From assembly GCF_000160535.1 (NCBI RefSeq), contig NZ_GG704782.1, positions 97,045-155,986 of the forward strand: a stretch of DNA of 58,942 bases, read 5' to 3'. Source of the stretch: Hallella bergensis DSM 17361 (GTDB lineage: Bacteria > Bacteroidota > Bacteroidia > Bacteroidales > Bacteroidaceae). The notes beneath the pieces were generated by a model that saw only the letters and a program-made list of their open reading frames with translations, ran no database searches and was not told the DNA's origin. The position numbers and the translations under genes are program-made. This document shows, in pieces, positions 27,186 through 36,996 of the stretch (position 1 is the first letter of the stretch; each line of letters begins with the position of its first letter).

Positions 27186-28691
27186 ATGAATCTAACAAGG
27201 ATTGCCAGTAAATTTTTCATCCCCCGTCAAAAAGAGCTTGAGAAACATTATTCTCATCCGGAATTGTTACAGCATCATGTGCTCAACTATCTGATTGGCA
27301 AGGGACAGCGTACGGAGTATGGGCGCAATCACCTGTTAGGGGCTGTCAAAACATACGAGGATTTTGTTCAACACATTCCTGTCGCCACCTACGAGGAACT
27401 CAAAGGCGACATCGACCGCATGCGCCACGGAGAGCCCAACGTGCTCTGGCCGGGAGTTGTCAAATGCTACGCCAAGTCATCGGGAACAACCAATGACAAG
27501 TCCAAGTTTATACCGGTTTCGCACGATGGACTCCACAACTTGCATTACAAGGGTGGCAAGGATGTTGTGGCGTTGTATCTCCGCAACAATCCTGACAGCC
27601 GCATTTTTGACGGAAAATCGCTCATTCTGGGCGGAAGCCATTCGCCCAACTACGATCTCAACGAATCGCTGGTAGGCGATTTGAGCGCTATCCTCATCGA
27701 GAACATCAATCCCTTGGTCAATCTTTTCCGTGTGCCCAAAAAGAAAACAGCGCTGCTTTCTGATTTTGAGGTGAAACGAGACCGCATTGCCCGCGAATGC
27801 ATGCAAAAGAACATCACCAACATTTCCGGTGTTCCCTCGTGGATGCTCAGTGTGTTGGTGCATGTCTTGGAGCTGTCGGGCAAGCAGCATCTTGAAGAAG
27901 TGTGGCCCAATTTGGAGGTGTTCTTTCATGGTGGCATAGCCTTTACGCCCTATCGCAACCAGTACGAGCAAATCATTACATCGCCGAAAATGCAATACAT
28001 GGAGACTTACAACGCCTCCGAGGGATTCTTCGGCATTCAGGATGATCCCAATGACAAGTCGATGCTCCTGATGCTCGACTATGGTGTTTTCTATGAGTTT
28101 ATCCCCTTAGAGGAAATCGATCAGGACGACGCCCACGTCATTCCTCTCGAGGATGTGGAGCTCGACCGCAACTATGCCATGGTGATTACTACCTCGTGCG
28201 GCCTGTGGCGGTATATGATTGGCGACACAGTAAAGTTTACATCCAAGAAGCCCTACAAGTTCATGATTACAGGGCGTACCAAATATTATATCAATGCCTT
28301 TGGCGAAGAACTGATTATGGAGAATGCCGAGAAGGGCTTGGCATACGCTTGTGAGCATAGCGGCGCACAGATCAGCGAGTACACCGTGGCGCCCGTTTAT
28401 ATGGATGCCAATGCCAAATGCTGCCATCAGTGGCTCATCGAGTTTACCAAGGAACCGGACACCATGGAGCACTTTGCCAACCTGCTCGACCAAAAGCTGC
28501 AGGAAGTCAATTCCGATTACGAGGCCAAGAGGTCGCACGATGTGACCCTTCAACATCTCGAGGTGGTCAAGGCACGCCCCAACCTGTTCAACGACTGGCT
28601 CAAGTCCAAGCAGAAACTTGGCGGACAACACAAGGTTCCCAGACTCAGCAACTCCAGAAAAAACATGGACGAGTTGCTGGCGATGAACTGA
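27186..28691 (+). CDS. GH3-like adenylate-forming enzyme
   Basis: The protein has 501 residues and fits the bacterial GH3 auxin-responsive family. The ATP-binding loop is SSGTTNDKSKFIPVS at about 99-113. Other conserved pieces are METYNASEGFFGIQDD and TGRTKYYINAFGEEL. GH3 proteins form an acyl-adenylate and join it to an amine, often an amino acid. The bacterial substrate is unknown. It stands alone after rnc with its own -7 box. Confidence 0.88.
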   Translation: MNLTRIASKFFIPRQKELEKHYSHPELLQHHVLNYLIGKGQRTEYGRNHLLGAVKTYEDFVQHIPVATYEELKGDIDRMRHGEPNVLWPGVVKCYAKSSGTTNDKSKFIPVSHDGLHNLHYKGGKDVVALYLRNNPDSRIFDGKSLILGGSHSPNYDLNESLVGDLSAILIENINPLVNLFRVPKKKTALLSDFEVKRDRIARECMQKNITNISGVPSWMLSVLVHVLELSGKQHLEEVWPNLEVFFHGGIAFTPYRNQYEQIITSPKMQYMETYNASEGFFGIQDDPNDKSMLLMLDYGVFYEFIPLEEIDQDDAHVIPLEDVELDRNYAMVITTSCGLWRYMIGDTVKFTSKKPYKFMITGRTKYYINAFGEELIMENAEKGLAYACEHSGAQISEYTVAPVYMDANAKCCHQWLIEFTKEPDTMEHFANLLDQKLQEVNSDYEAKRSHDVTLQHLEVVKARPNLFNDWLKSKQKLGGQHKVPRLSNSRKNMDELLAMN

Positions 28692-28849
28692 AAAACAAAA
28701 GATCAAGAGCCAAGGGTTTTTAAGTAAAGAGGGTAAAGGAGAACAAGGCATCGTGCTGAAGGAACCAACATGCAGTGAGAAATTGTTTCTTTTATGCTGA
28801 AAGCGGTTTGAAATATGCTCTTCCAAAGGATAAACATCAAGTTCAAGGT

Positions 28850-30820
28850 ATGGTAAATGGAAGTAAGATAATACGGAAAAATTTGGGCAATGGAGGGCTC
28901 TTGTCTTTTCTCCTCTTCTCGCTTTTGCTTGTAGGCTGTGCCCGTATGGGCAGTCCCGACGGAGGATGGTATGACGAAACGCCCCCAAAGGTGGTCAGTG
29001 CCACGCCTGAGGACAAGGCTGTCAACGTCAGCAAGCGCCGCATCTATATCAATTTCGATGAGTATATCACCATCGACAACCCCACGCAGAATGTCGTGGT
29101 CTCTCCCCCGCAGATGGAGGCTCCCGATATCAAGGGACAAGGCAAGCGCATCAGAATCGAGCTGAAAGACTCCCTGAAGCCCAACACCACCTACACCATC
29201 GACTTCTCCAATTCCATCAGCGACAACAACGAGGGCAACCCCCTTGGCAACTACACCTACAGCTTTTCCACCGGCGACACCATCGACACCCTGCAAGTGT
29301 CGGGTTATGTGTTGCAGGCAGACAACTTGGAACCTGTCCAGGGCATGCTCGTGGGACTCTATGACAATCTCTCCGACACTATTTTCAAATCGCAGCCCAT
29401 GCTCCGCGTGTCGCGTACCGACTCGCGTGGTCATTTTGTCGTGAAAGGCGTTGCGCCGGGACGCTACCGCATATATGCGCTTCAGGATGCCGACGGTGAC
29501 TACATATTCGGGCAGAAGAGCGAGATGATAGCCTTCAACCATGATATTATCGAACCGTCGTCCACTCCGGATATACGTCAGGACACGACGTGGATCGACT
29601 CACTGCGCATCAAGTCTATCTCCCGCGTGCCGTACACCCGCTTCCTGCCCGACGACATCTGCCTGCTTGCCTTCAATGAAATCATAACCGACAGATACCT
29701 CATCAAGAGCGAGCGAAAGGAAGCCAACCATTTCACACTGTTTTATAGTTATGGTGACCAAGAGTTGCCAACCATCACCGGGTTGGATTTCAATGCCGAG
29801 AATGCCTTTGTCATCGACCCCTCCGAAGACAAGGACACCATCACGTATTGGCTCCGCGACACAGCATTGGTCAACCGCGATACGCTCACCATCGAACTCA
29901 AACATCACGTCACCGATACGCTTGGGGTGTTGCGGATGCAAACCGACAAGATAGCCCTGCTGTCCAAACAGCCCTACAACAAGCGGATGAAGGCTCAGCA
30001 GAAGGCCTTTGAAACCTGGAAAAAGGCGGAAGAAAAGAAAAAGAAGAAAGGTGAACCCTACGATTCGGTCATGCCCAAGCCTCCCCTCACACTCAACATA
30101 TCGCCCAACGGAGACATGAATCCTGACCAAAACGTCACGATTGTTTCCACACTCCCCATTGAGGACGTTGAGAAGTCGAAAGTACATCTGTATTCCAAAA
30201 ATGAAGGTGACACGATATGGTATCGCGAACCCTTCGAGATGAACAGGCTCAATGCCCTATCCTATATTGTCAGGGCAGAGTGGAAACCCAAGACCGAATA
30301 CAGCCTCGAAGCAGACAGCACAGCCTTCAGAAGCATATACGGCGATATGGCCGAGGCGGTGAAGCTGGGACTTAAAATACGTTCAGAGGACACGTATGCC
30401 ACCCTGCTCATCACCCTGAATGGCCTGTCGGGCAAGTCTGTCATCGGACAGCTTATGGACGGTTCTGACAAGGTTGTGAAAGAAGTTTATTCATCCGGCG
30501 ACCAGTTGGAATTTTTCTATCTCAAAGCCGGCAAGTATTATCTGCGTATCATCGTGGATGAAAACAACAATCGCCTTTGGGATACAGGTAATTACGACGA
30601 GGACCAACAGCCCGAAAAGGTATATTACTATCCCGAGGAAATCGAGTGCAAGGCAAAATGGGATGTAACCAGAACGTGGAATCCCACGTCTACTTTACTG
30701 TATAGACAAAAGCCGAGGGCCATTACCAAACAGAAAGGCGAGAAAGAAAAAAAGATACAAAACCGAAACTTCGAGCGTGCCAAAAAACTCGGCATAGAAT
30801 ACATTTCTAAAATAAAATAG
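28850..30820 (+). CDS. Large lipoprotein with a Big_5-type Ig-like domain
   Basis: The protein has 656 residues starting at MVNGSKIIRKN. It has a lipoprotein signal ending at the lipobox LVGC. Directly after the cysteine comes a glycine/proline-rich linker and a Big_5 Ig-like domain (TPPKVVSATPEDKAVNVSKR, about 40-135). Later parts look like beta-sandwich domains. A short Lys-rich segment (EKKKKKGEP) is in the middle. Such lipoproteins are common in Bacteroidota and may be surface-exposed. A Met at 28775 is possible but would spoil the signal peptide. The DUF3108 gene begins right after its stop. Confidence 0.82.
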   Translation: MVNGSKIIRKNLGNGGLLSFLLFSLLLVGCARMGSPDGGWYDETPPKVVSATPEDKAVNVSKRRIYINFDEYITIDNPTQNVVVSPPQMEAPDIKGQGKRIRIELKDSLKPNTTYTIDFSNSISDNNEGNPLGNYTYSFSTGDTIDTLQVSGYVLQADNLEPVQGMLVGLYDNLSDTIFKSQPMLRVSRTDSRGHFVVKGVAPGRYRIYALQDADGDYIFGQKSEMIAFNHDIIEPSSTPDIRQDTTWIDSLRIKSISRVPYTRFLPDDICLLAFNEIITDRYLIKSERKEANHFTLFYSYGDQELPTITGLDFNAENAFVIDPSEDKDTITYWLRDTALVNRDTLTIELKHHVTDTLGVLRMQTDKIALLSKQPYNKRMKAQQKAFETWKKAEEKKKKKGEPYDSVMPKPPLTLNISPNGDMNPDQNVTIVSTLPIEDVEKSKVHLYSKNEGDTIWYREPFEMNRLNALSYIVRAEWKPKTEYSLEADSTAFRSIYGDMAEAVKLGLKIRSEDTYATLLITLNGLSGKSVIGQLMDGSDKVVKEVYSSGDQLEFFYLKAGKYYLRIIVDENNNRLWDTGNYDEDQQPEKVYYYPEEIECKAKWDVTRTWNPTSTLLYRQKPRAITKQKGEKEKKIQNRNFERAKKLGIEYISKIK

Positions 30821-30821
30821 A

Positions 30822-31640
30822 ATGACAAAACAATTCAGAATATTCATGGCCACGATGCTGCTGTTGATTGGAACCAGCAGTACATCAGCCCAATGTTCAT
30901 ACAAGAACACCGCATTTCAATCAGGAGAACATCTGTCATACAACCTCTATTTCAACTGGAAGTTTGTCTGGGTGAAAGCCGGGACGGCATCGTTCTCAAC
31001 CATTAAAAGTGTTTACAATGGCACTCCGGCCTTTCGGGGCAGCCTGATCACCCGAGGAAACAGCAAGGTGGACAAAATGTTCGTACTTCGTGATACCCTG
31101 CTCTGCTACAACAGCCTCGATCTTGAGCCGCTATATTACAGGAAGGGAGCACGCGAGGGCGACCGGTATACGATAGACGAGCTGTTTTATACCTATCCCA
31201 ATGGCAAGTGCAGAATCAAGCAGCACCGTCTGCACGGCAACGGCACACACTCGTGGAAAAACATGACATACAACGACTGCGTGTACGACATGATGAGTAT
31301 TTTCATGCGTGCCCGATCGTTCAATCCGGCAGGATGGAAGAAGGGACATATCGTGAACTTTCCCATGGCCGATGGCAACAAGCGTTATCCGGCAAAGATT
31401 CGCTATGAGGGAAAACACAATGTGAAGACCGACAACGGGCACACCTACCGGTGCCTGAAGCTATCGTATTTGGAAAATGACAAGGGGAAGGGGTTCAAGC
31501 CATTAGTCGACTTCTTCGTGACCGACGACAGCAACCATGTGCCCGTGCGTCTCGACATGCACCTTCGTTTTGGTTCGGCCAAAGCTTTCTTAGTCAATAT
31601 GCGCGGTGTAAGAAGCTCCGTAGACTCTAAGGTGAAATAA
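30822..31640 (+). CDS. DUF3108 domain-containing exported protein
   Basis: The protein has 272 residues with a signal peptide (FMATMLLLIGTSSTSAQ). The body matches DUF3108: the YNLYFNWKFVWVKAGTASFS strand pair near the N-terminus and a C-terminal DDSNHVPVRLDMHLRFGSAK. The family is predicted to be beta-rich and periplasmic; function unknown. It follows the Ig-like lipoprotein gene at a 1-bp distance and is almost surely in the same operon. Confidence 0.85.
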   Translation: MTKQFRIFMATMLLLIGTSSTSAQCSYKNTAFQSGEHLSYNLYFNWKFVWVKAGTASFSTIKSVYNGTPAFRGSLITRGNSKVDKMFVLRDTLLCYNSLDLEPLYYRKGAREGDRYTIDELFYTYPNGKCRIKQHRLHGNGTHSWKNMTYNDCVYDMMSIFMRARSFNPAGWKKGHIVNFPMADGNKRYPAKIRYEGKHNVKTDNGHTYRCLKLSYLENDKGKGFKPLVDFFVTDDSNHVPVRLDMHLRFGSAKAFLVNMRGVRSSVDSKVK

Positions 31641-31720
31641 AACCGTGGGTATGTCCGCGGTATTTCCTTCCACCACACGAAGGCTTAATTTGTAAAAATT
31701 GATAACCGTTTCTTGGTCAT

Positions 31721-32060
31721 TATTTTCGGACCATCCAGATAAAAATGCGCCATGTCCTGGCCATTTTTATCGCTTAAAAAACGATAGAAATATCCGCGGC
31801 ATTGTGATGAGGCCTTAATGGTCGTGCGTTCAGGCTTTCATCGTCTTGCGATTGAACCCTCATCACGATGCGACTCGGGCTTATTCACAGTGCCATTCGA
31901 TAGCTAACGGCGGATGAAAAAATCGATATATTTCTACCGTCTTTTTTAATTCCCTGATGGTCAGGGAACTATAGATTGTTGCGTATTTCACGAATTTCGG
32001 ACAAAGCAAAGATTGTTTTTGAATTCGCGAAATATGAAAGGGTGTTTGTCAAGAAAAATA
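31721..32060 (+). repeat. Dispersed ~340-bp element, copy C, with four 22-bp units
   Basis: The left block (31721-31762, with AAAAATGCGCCATGTCCTGG) is followed by four contiguous 22-bp units at 31803-31824, 31825-31846, 31847-31868 and 31869-31890. Then comes the 15-bp flank TGCCATTCGATAGCT (31891-31905). The right end, with AAGGGTGTTTGTCAAG, is at about 32024-32060. It lies between convergent genes and runs straight into a heptad array. Confidence 0.87.
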
Positions 32061-32069
32061 ACACATAAC

Positions 32070-32206
32070 GATAATTCACAATTATTCGCAAGCTCATCAA
32101 CTCGTCATAATTCATAATTCACAATTCGGATTGCACATTCTGGCTACTTAATTGTGAATTGTAAATTGTGACGAGTTGATGAGCTTGCGAATAATTATGA
32201 ATTATC
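32070..32206. repeat. Heptad AATTNTG array after element C
   Basis: Words of the AATTATG/AATTGTG type flank two inverted copies of a core, GACGAGTTGATGAGCTTGCG: reverse complement at about 32088-32107 and direct at about 32169-32188. The same core occurs near 11872. The array reaches the mutS stop codon. Confidence 0.75.
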
Positions 32207-34871
32207 AGCTTTTTCCCGTCACAATTTTCTTGATATCATTCAGCTTGTTCAGAGCCTCCACCGGTGTTAGGTTGTTGATGTCGAGTCCTAATATCTCATC
32301 GCGCACCTGAGAGAGAACAGGGTCGTCGAGCTGAAAAATGCTCAGCTGCATGCCATCGCGACTGTCGGCAAGCCTTTCCACCGAGGGTTTTCCTACGCTC
32401 CCCACCTCGGCATTGTCGGCCTCGAGCTGTTTGAGAATCGTGTTGGATCGTCTGACAATCGATGGCGGCATGCCTGCAATTTCGGCCACATGGATACCAA
32501 ACGAATGCTCGGAACCGCCGGGCATGAGCTTGCGTAGGAAGATAACCTTGCCGTCAACCTCCTTCACCGACACATTGAAATTCTTGATTCGTGCGAAATG
32601 TTTCTCCATTTCGTTCAGCTCATGGTAGTGGGTGGCAAAGAGCGTGCGTGCCTGTGCCTTGGGCTGCTCGTGGAGGTATTCCACGATAGCCCATGCTATC
32701 GAGATGCCGTCGTAGGTGGATGTGCCGCGCCCCAGCTCGTCGAAGAGCACCAGCGAATGCGGGGTGACGTTGTTGAGAATGTTGGAGGCCTCAGTCATCT
32801 CGACCATAAATGTGGATTCCCCCTGCGAAAGGTTGTCGCTGGCTCCCACGCGTGTAAAAATCTTATCCACCAAACCCACTCTGGCTCGCTCTGCCGGCAC
32901 GAAGCATCCTATCTGAGCCAGCAGCACGATGAGTGCCGTTTGGCGCAACAGGGCGGACTTTCCGGCCATATTCGGGCCTGTGATGATCATGACCTGTTGT
33001 TTTGCAGTGTCGAGATACACGTCGTTGGGCACATAGTGTTCGCCCAATGGCATTTGCGTCTCGATGACGGGGTGTCGCCCCTGTTGAATGTCTAAGATGT
33101 CGCTGTCGTCGACCTCCGGTCGCACGTACAGATTGGTTTCAGACACCTTGGCAAACGAGAGCAGACAGTCGATATGGGCTATAATGTTGGCATTGATTTG
33201 GATTTGCGGAATGAAATCCTGCATGGCGAGGATAAGTTCGTTGAATAGTCGCATCTCCAACTCGATAATCTTCTCGTCGGCACCCAGTATTTTCTCTTCG
33301 TATTCCTTGAGTTCAGGCGTGATGTAGCGCTCGGCCTGAGCCAGGGTCTGCTTTCGAATCCAGGTTTCGGGAACCTTATCCTTAAACGTGTTGCGCACTT
33401 CCAGATAATAACCAAACACATTGTTGAAGCCCACTTTGAGCGAGGAAATGCCGGTGCTATCGGCCTCTCGCTGCTGGATTTCAATCAGGAAGTTCTTGCC
33501 TTTTCTCGATATGCTGCGCAGTTGGTCAAGTTCCTCGTTGCAGCCGTCGGCCATGACGTTGCCTTTATTGATCAGTAGGGGAGGGTCGGGGTTGATCTCG
33601 TGGGCAATGCGGTCGCGCAGGCTTTCGCAGAGATTCAGCTGTTCGCCGAGGCGTTTCAGGCTGACATTATCTGCCGATTGGCAGGCCGACTTGATGGGTT
33701 GTATGGCTGTCAGTGCATTCTTGAGCTGCACCACCTCGCGCGGCGACACCCTTCCGACGGCCACTTTCGATATGATGCGTTCGAGGTCGCCAATGCGGTG
33801 GAGTTGCTCGTCGACAACCTGGCGGAAGTCGGGTTGCTTGAAGAAGTATTCCACGATGTCCTGTCGGTCGTGTATGCGTGCCACATCCTTGAGTGGAAAC
33901 ACCATCCATCGCCGCAGCAGTCGTCCGCCCATGGGGGTTACGGTGCTGTCGAGGATGTTGAGCAGTGACCTTCCGTCCTCTTGCATGGGCTGTATCAGCT
34001 CCAGCGAACGTATGGTAAACTTGTCCATGCGCACATACTTATCCTCTTCGATGCGCTGCAGAGCGGTGATATGGTTGATGCTCGTATGCTGTGTGATTTC
34101 GAGGTATTGCATGATGGCTCCGGCTGCAATGATGCCTTCGCGCAGGTGTTCCACACCGAATCCCTTGAGCGTCTTGGTGCCGAAATGCTTCAGCAACTTC
34201 TGTCGTGCCGACTGCTCGGTGAAGACCCAGTCGTCTAATTCGAAGATGCAATGCCGTGTGCCGAAGTAGCGTTCAAAGTCCTTTTTACGGTCGCGGTCGT
34301 AGAGCACCTCTTTCGGCGAGAAGCTTCCGAGCAATTTTTCCACATAGTCGTAGCTACCCTGCCCGGTGAGAAACTCGCCGGTCGAGATATCCAGAAAGCT
34401 GACACCGCAGGCCGACTTGCCAAAATGAACGGCAGAGAGGAAGTTGTTTTCCTTGTAGTTCAGTACGTTGTCACTCATGGCCACACCCGGCGTAACGAGT
34501 TCGGTGATGCCCCGCTTGACCATCTTGTCCATCTCCGAGAGTCCCTTCTTGCCTTTGATGGCGGCTCGTTTCTTCTTCGGATCCTCCAGCTGGTCGCAGA
34601 TGGCCACGCGTTTCCCCGCCCTGATGAGCTTGGGAAGATAGGTGTCGAGGGCGTGGTGGGGGAATCCTGCCATGGCGATGTCGCCGGAGTTTCCACCATT
34701 GTTGCGCTTGGTGAGGGTAATGCCGAGGATGCCCGATGCAGTTTCGGCGTCGTCGCCGTAGGTCTCGTAGAAGTCGCCGCAGCGGAAGAGCAACACCGCA
34801 TCGGGGTGCTTGGCCTTCATCGAGAAGAACTGTTTCATCATGGGCGTCATGGCAGTAGCTTTTTTGGGCAT
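32205..34871 (-). CDS. mutS: DNA mismatch repair protein MutS
   Basis: The protein has 888 residues. The start [14 protein letters not shown] is chosen because an upstream Met at 34934 would overlap the preceding gene. The mismatch-recognition Phe and Glu occur in [16 protein letters not shown] near residues 28-43. The ATPase Walker A is [13 protein letters not shown], followed by the MutS signature [19 protein letters not shown]. It binds mispairs and recruits MutL in post-replicative repair. The C-terminus is of usual length, with [19 protein letters not shown] near the end. Confidence 0.97.
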   Translation of the reverse strand: MPKKATAMTPMMKQFFSMKAKHPDAVLLFRCGDFYETYGDDAETASGILGITLTKRNNGGNSGDIAMAGFPHHALDTYLPKLIRAGKRVAICDQLEDPKKKRAAIKGKKGLSEMDKMVKRGITELVTPGVAMSDNVLNYKENNFLSAVHFGKSACGVSFLDISTGEFLTGQGSYDYVEKLLGSFSPKEVLYDRDRKKDFERYFGTRHCIFELDDWVFTEQSARQKLLKHFGTKTLKGFGVEHLREGIIAAGAIMQYLEITQHTSINHITALQRIEEDKYVRMDKFTIRSLELIQPMQEDGRSLLNILDSTVTPMGGRLLRRWMVFPLKDVARIHDRQDIVEYFFKQPDFRQVVDEQLHRIGDLERIISKVAVGRVSPREVVQLKNALTAIQPIKSACQSADNVSLKRLGEQLNLCESLRDRIAHEINPDPPLLINKGNVMADGCNEELDQLRSISRKGKNFLIEIQQREADSTGISSLKVGFNNVFGYYLEVRNTFKDKVPETWIRKQTLAQAERYITPELKEYEEKILGADEKIIELEMRLFNELILAMQDFIPQIQINANIIAHIDCLLSFAKVSETNLYVRPEVDDSDILDIQQGRHPVIETQMPLGEHYVPNDVYLDTAKQQVMIITGPNMAGKSALLRQTALIVLLAQIGCFVPAERARVGLVDKIFTRVGASDNLSQGESTFMVEMTEASNILNNVTPHSLVLFDELGRGTSTYDGISIAWAIVEYLHEQPKAQARTLFATHYHELNEMEKHFARIKNFNVSVKEVDGKVIFLRKLMPGGSEHSFGIHVAEIAGMPPSIVRRSNTILKQLEADNAEVGSVGKPSVERLADSRDGMQLSIFQLDDPVLSQVRDEILGLDINNLTPVEALNKLNDIKKIVTGKS

Positions 34872-34902
34872 GTTGATTGAGCTTTCTTTTAAAAGTGGAG
34901 GT

Positions 34903-35526
34903 CTACCGGTAGTCAACCTTGATGACAATGACACGAATGTTTTGGTCGTCGCCGTCGGTTTTCACTTTAGCAATGTGCCAGTCGTCGGGGAAAAACAGGA
35001 AGAACTCCGAGGGTGTGCTGTCGTAGAATCGGGTTTTGGATTTGTCATAGTCATAGTTTATGACATCGGGCTTGTAGGCCGTGTTGGACTTGCTTGTATA
35101 ATGGTCGATGATGCCGAAACGCTCAGTGCCTTTGACCACATATTGGAAGTCGATGTGGTGATAATGGCTCTCCGGCCGCTGTCGGTCGAGGTCCCTGTTG
35201 GTGTCGTCCTCCACGCTGGCCACCATTGTTGTGCCCGGAATAGGGATACGTCCCTTGGGCAAAGCCAGCAGGTCGGTCTTTTCTAACCATTCGAACATGG
35301 CCTGCCACTGGCTCGGATTTTTCTGATATTGCAAATAGAACTCCACAGCATTGACCGTCTCATGCGGGTCGGCCTTGCTAAAACCGTTGCGCCATTGGCC
35401 GCTTTTCAGCCACTCCTGCGCCGTGTTTTTTAACGCCTTGTCGGCGTAATATTTGGTGTAATAGCCCTGTGCCTGAAGTCCGGCAGCCAATAGGCAGGAA
35501 AAAAATAAGATGGATAATCGCTTCAT
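34903..35526 (-). CDS. YhcH/YjgK/YiaL family protein with a signal peptide
   Basis: The protein has 207 residues. A signal peptide ([20 protein letters not shown]) precedes a cupin-like domain with [19 protein letters not shown] and [15 protein letters not shown], holding the metal-binding His residues. Cytosolic relatives (YhcH, NanQ, EbgC) take part in sugar metabolism, for example sialic acid anomer exchange. The exported form is a variant. It precedes mutS by about 31 bp on the same strand. Confidence 0.85.
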   Translation of the reverse strand: MKRLSILFFSCLLAAGLQAQGYYTKYYADKALKNTAQEWLKSGQWRNGFSKADPHETVNAVEFYLQYQKNPSQWQAMFEWLEKTDLLALPKGRIPIPGTTMVASVEDDTNRDLDRQRPESHYHHIDFQYVVKGTERFGIIDHYTSKSNTAYKPDVINYDYDKSKTRFYDSTPSEFFLFFPDDWHIAKVKTDGDDQNIRVIVIKVDYR

Positions 35527-35563
35527 TTGAAATAATATGATGTGTGAAACTTTGGGGTTTGTT

Positions 35564-36793
35564 TTATTTCTTAACTAAATTTCCCAGTCCCGAGAGCAGT
35601 GCACGGGCCAGCGGGTTGTTGTCGAGGGTTTCGTCTTCAGACTCCTGAGGTTCGTCAATGAAGTCGTATTTACGTGGGTCTTTCTCCACCACCTTATAGC
35701 AGGAACGGCCGTGAATCCGACTGCGTGTAAAGCCGGCCTCCTGCAAGGCAAACCCCACATCCTGATTGACGTTCTCGCCAGGGGTCCAGTAGGGATACTC
35801 CTTCATCAGTCGGTCCACGATGGTGTCGATGTCCTTGGCCTTTACCCTTTTCCCCTTGGGGGGCGAGGCGTAGAGCATAGAGAGCATCTTCACGAGGTTG
35901 TCGGCCTCTTGGAAAGGCGAGTTCTGCACGGCCATGGCCTCGCGTTCCTCGTCAGTGAGCCCATAGTCGGCACCAGTTTCTATTTCGGCCAGCAGTTGGG
36001 CATAGAGCTGTTCGTAGGGAACGGGGGTGCGGATATCTATGCGATGGCTGATCTCCACACACACCAAGTGGGCAGCACCGGCTGCATCGGTCATGGGATG
36101 GAGATTGCCGGTAGTGGCGATAAAGGCCGAGAAGTTTTTGCGTTTCTCGGTGATGGTGCCGTAAGGAAGTCTGAAAACGGGTGTGCTTCGGGAGAACAGA
36201 TACCGTACCAACACCTCTTGATCAACGTTCTCTTGGTAGAATTCGTCAATGCAAGTCAGCAGGTTGGTGGTGACAAGTTCATGTACTTCGGTAGTGGAAC
36301 GGAGCCGAACCTGGTCAGTGTAGTACGTGCGTAGCTCCGGAGGCAGCAGGATATTACAGAAAGATGTTTTGCCAAAGCCCCATTGTCCGATGATGACGGG
36401 TACGATAATATCCTGCTGTGCCACCTCGTAGCCCATCCAGCGGGCCACCATTTGGAGCATCCATTTGTGAAAGCGCTTATTCCAGTCGGGATTGGTGGTA
36501 ATGATACGGTCGGCCAATGCAGCCACATGGTCGGTGCCGTCCCATTCGCCGAGGCTGTAGAGCCAGGTCTCGGCGGGATTCCAAGGGGTGATAAGGGTAG
36601 ACTCGACGTAGCGCTGTAGCAGAGTCTCGGTGAGTCCTATCCCATCGCGCCCGGCTTCCAGGATCATGGTGTTGACAGCTTCCCTGGAGAGTGGCCGATA
36701 GTTTTCTGAACCCGGAACGGCGTATTGGATCTCGCCGGTGAGCACATTTCGTCGCAGTTGGCAGCGCGATTCAAGATAGGTCAAAGCATCCAT
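35564..36793 (-). CDS. VapE-like P-loop ATPase
   Basis: The protein has 409 residues and resembles the virulence-associated E / DUF3874 proteins of Bacteroidota. It has a Walker A GQWGFGKTSF at about 140-150, a Walker B-like LLTCIDEFYQ, and a C-terminal region with SRIHGRSCYKVVEK. VapE proteins are D5-like ATPases found on mobile islands and may assist replication of those elements. Here there is no integrase or primase-like gene beside it, and the length is short. It may be a stranded remnant of an old island or a domesticated gene. Confidence 0.8.
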   Translation of the reverse strand: MDALTYLESRCQLRRNVLTGEIQYAVPGSENYRPLSREAVNTMILEAGRDGIGLTETLLQRYVESTLITPWNPAETWLYSLGEWDGTDHVAALADRIITTNPDWNKRFHKWMLQMVARWMGYEVAQQDIIVPVIIGQWGFGKTSFCNILLPPELRTYYTDQVRLRSTTEVHELVTTNLLTCIDEFYQENVDQEVLVRYLFSRSTPVFRLPYGTITEKRKNFSAFIATTGNLHPMTDAAGAAHLVCVEISHRIDIRTPVPYEQLYAQLLAEIETGADYGLTDEEREAMAVQNSPFQEADNLVKMLSMLYASPPKGKRVKAKDIDTIVDRLMKEYPYWTPGENVNQDVGFALQEAGFTRSRIHGRSCYKVVEKDPRKYDFIDEPQESEDETLDNNPLARALLSGLGNLVKK

Positions 36794-36815
36794 AGACTAA
36801 TTTGTATTATGATCA

Positions 36816-36823
36816 CAAAGATA
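36816..36823 (-). promoter_or_regulatory. Probable -7 box of the VapE-like gene
   Basis: On the minus strand TATCTTTG matches TAnnTTTG, about 23 bp before the start codon. No clear -33 box is present. Confidence 0.5.
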
Positions 36824-36868
36824 GAAAAAAGTCAAAGGAAAACGGAGGAAGTATTGAAAAATAATGTG

Positions 36869-36902
36869 AAAAAGGGTGCAATATTACATATATTGCACCC
36901 TA
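36869..36902 (-). terminator. Terminator of the Lrp-peptidase operon
   Basis: On the minus strand GGGTGCAATAT (36890-36900) pairs with ATATTGCACCC (36874-36884) over 11 bp, followed by TTTTT (36869-36873). A second dyad, TATCGGGCT (36922-36930) with AGCCCGATA (36952-36960), lies between it and the M28 stop codon. Confidence 0.75.
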
Positions 36903-36996
36903 AGGGCTATTCTTGAGTCTATATCGGGCTATTGAGAGAGGTTCACCGACAAGCCCGATACGCCTTGAAAGTGGTCTGGTTGTGTTGTGTGTCGTA

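Noticed and set aside
31642..31661. Weak hairpin after the DUF3108 gene as a terminator
   Set aside because: The stem is only seven pairs with one G-T pair and lacks a T-tract.
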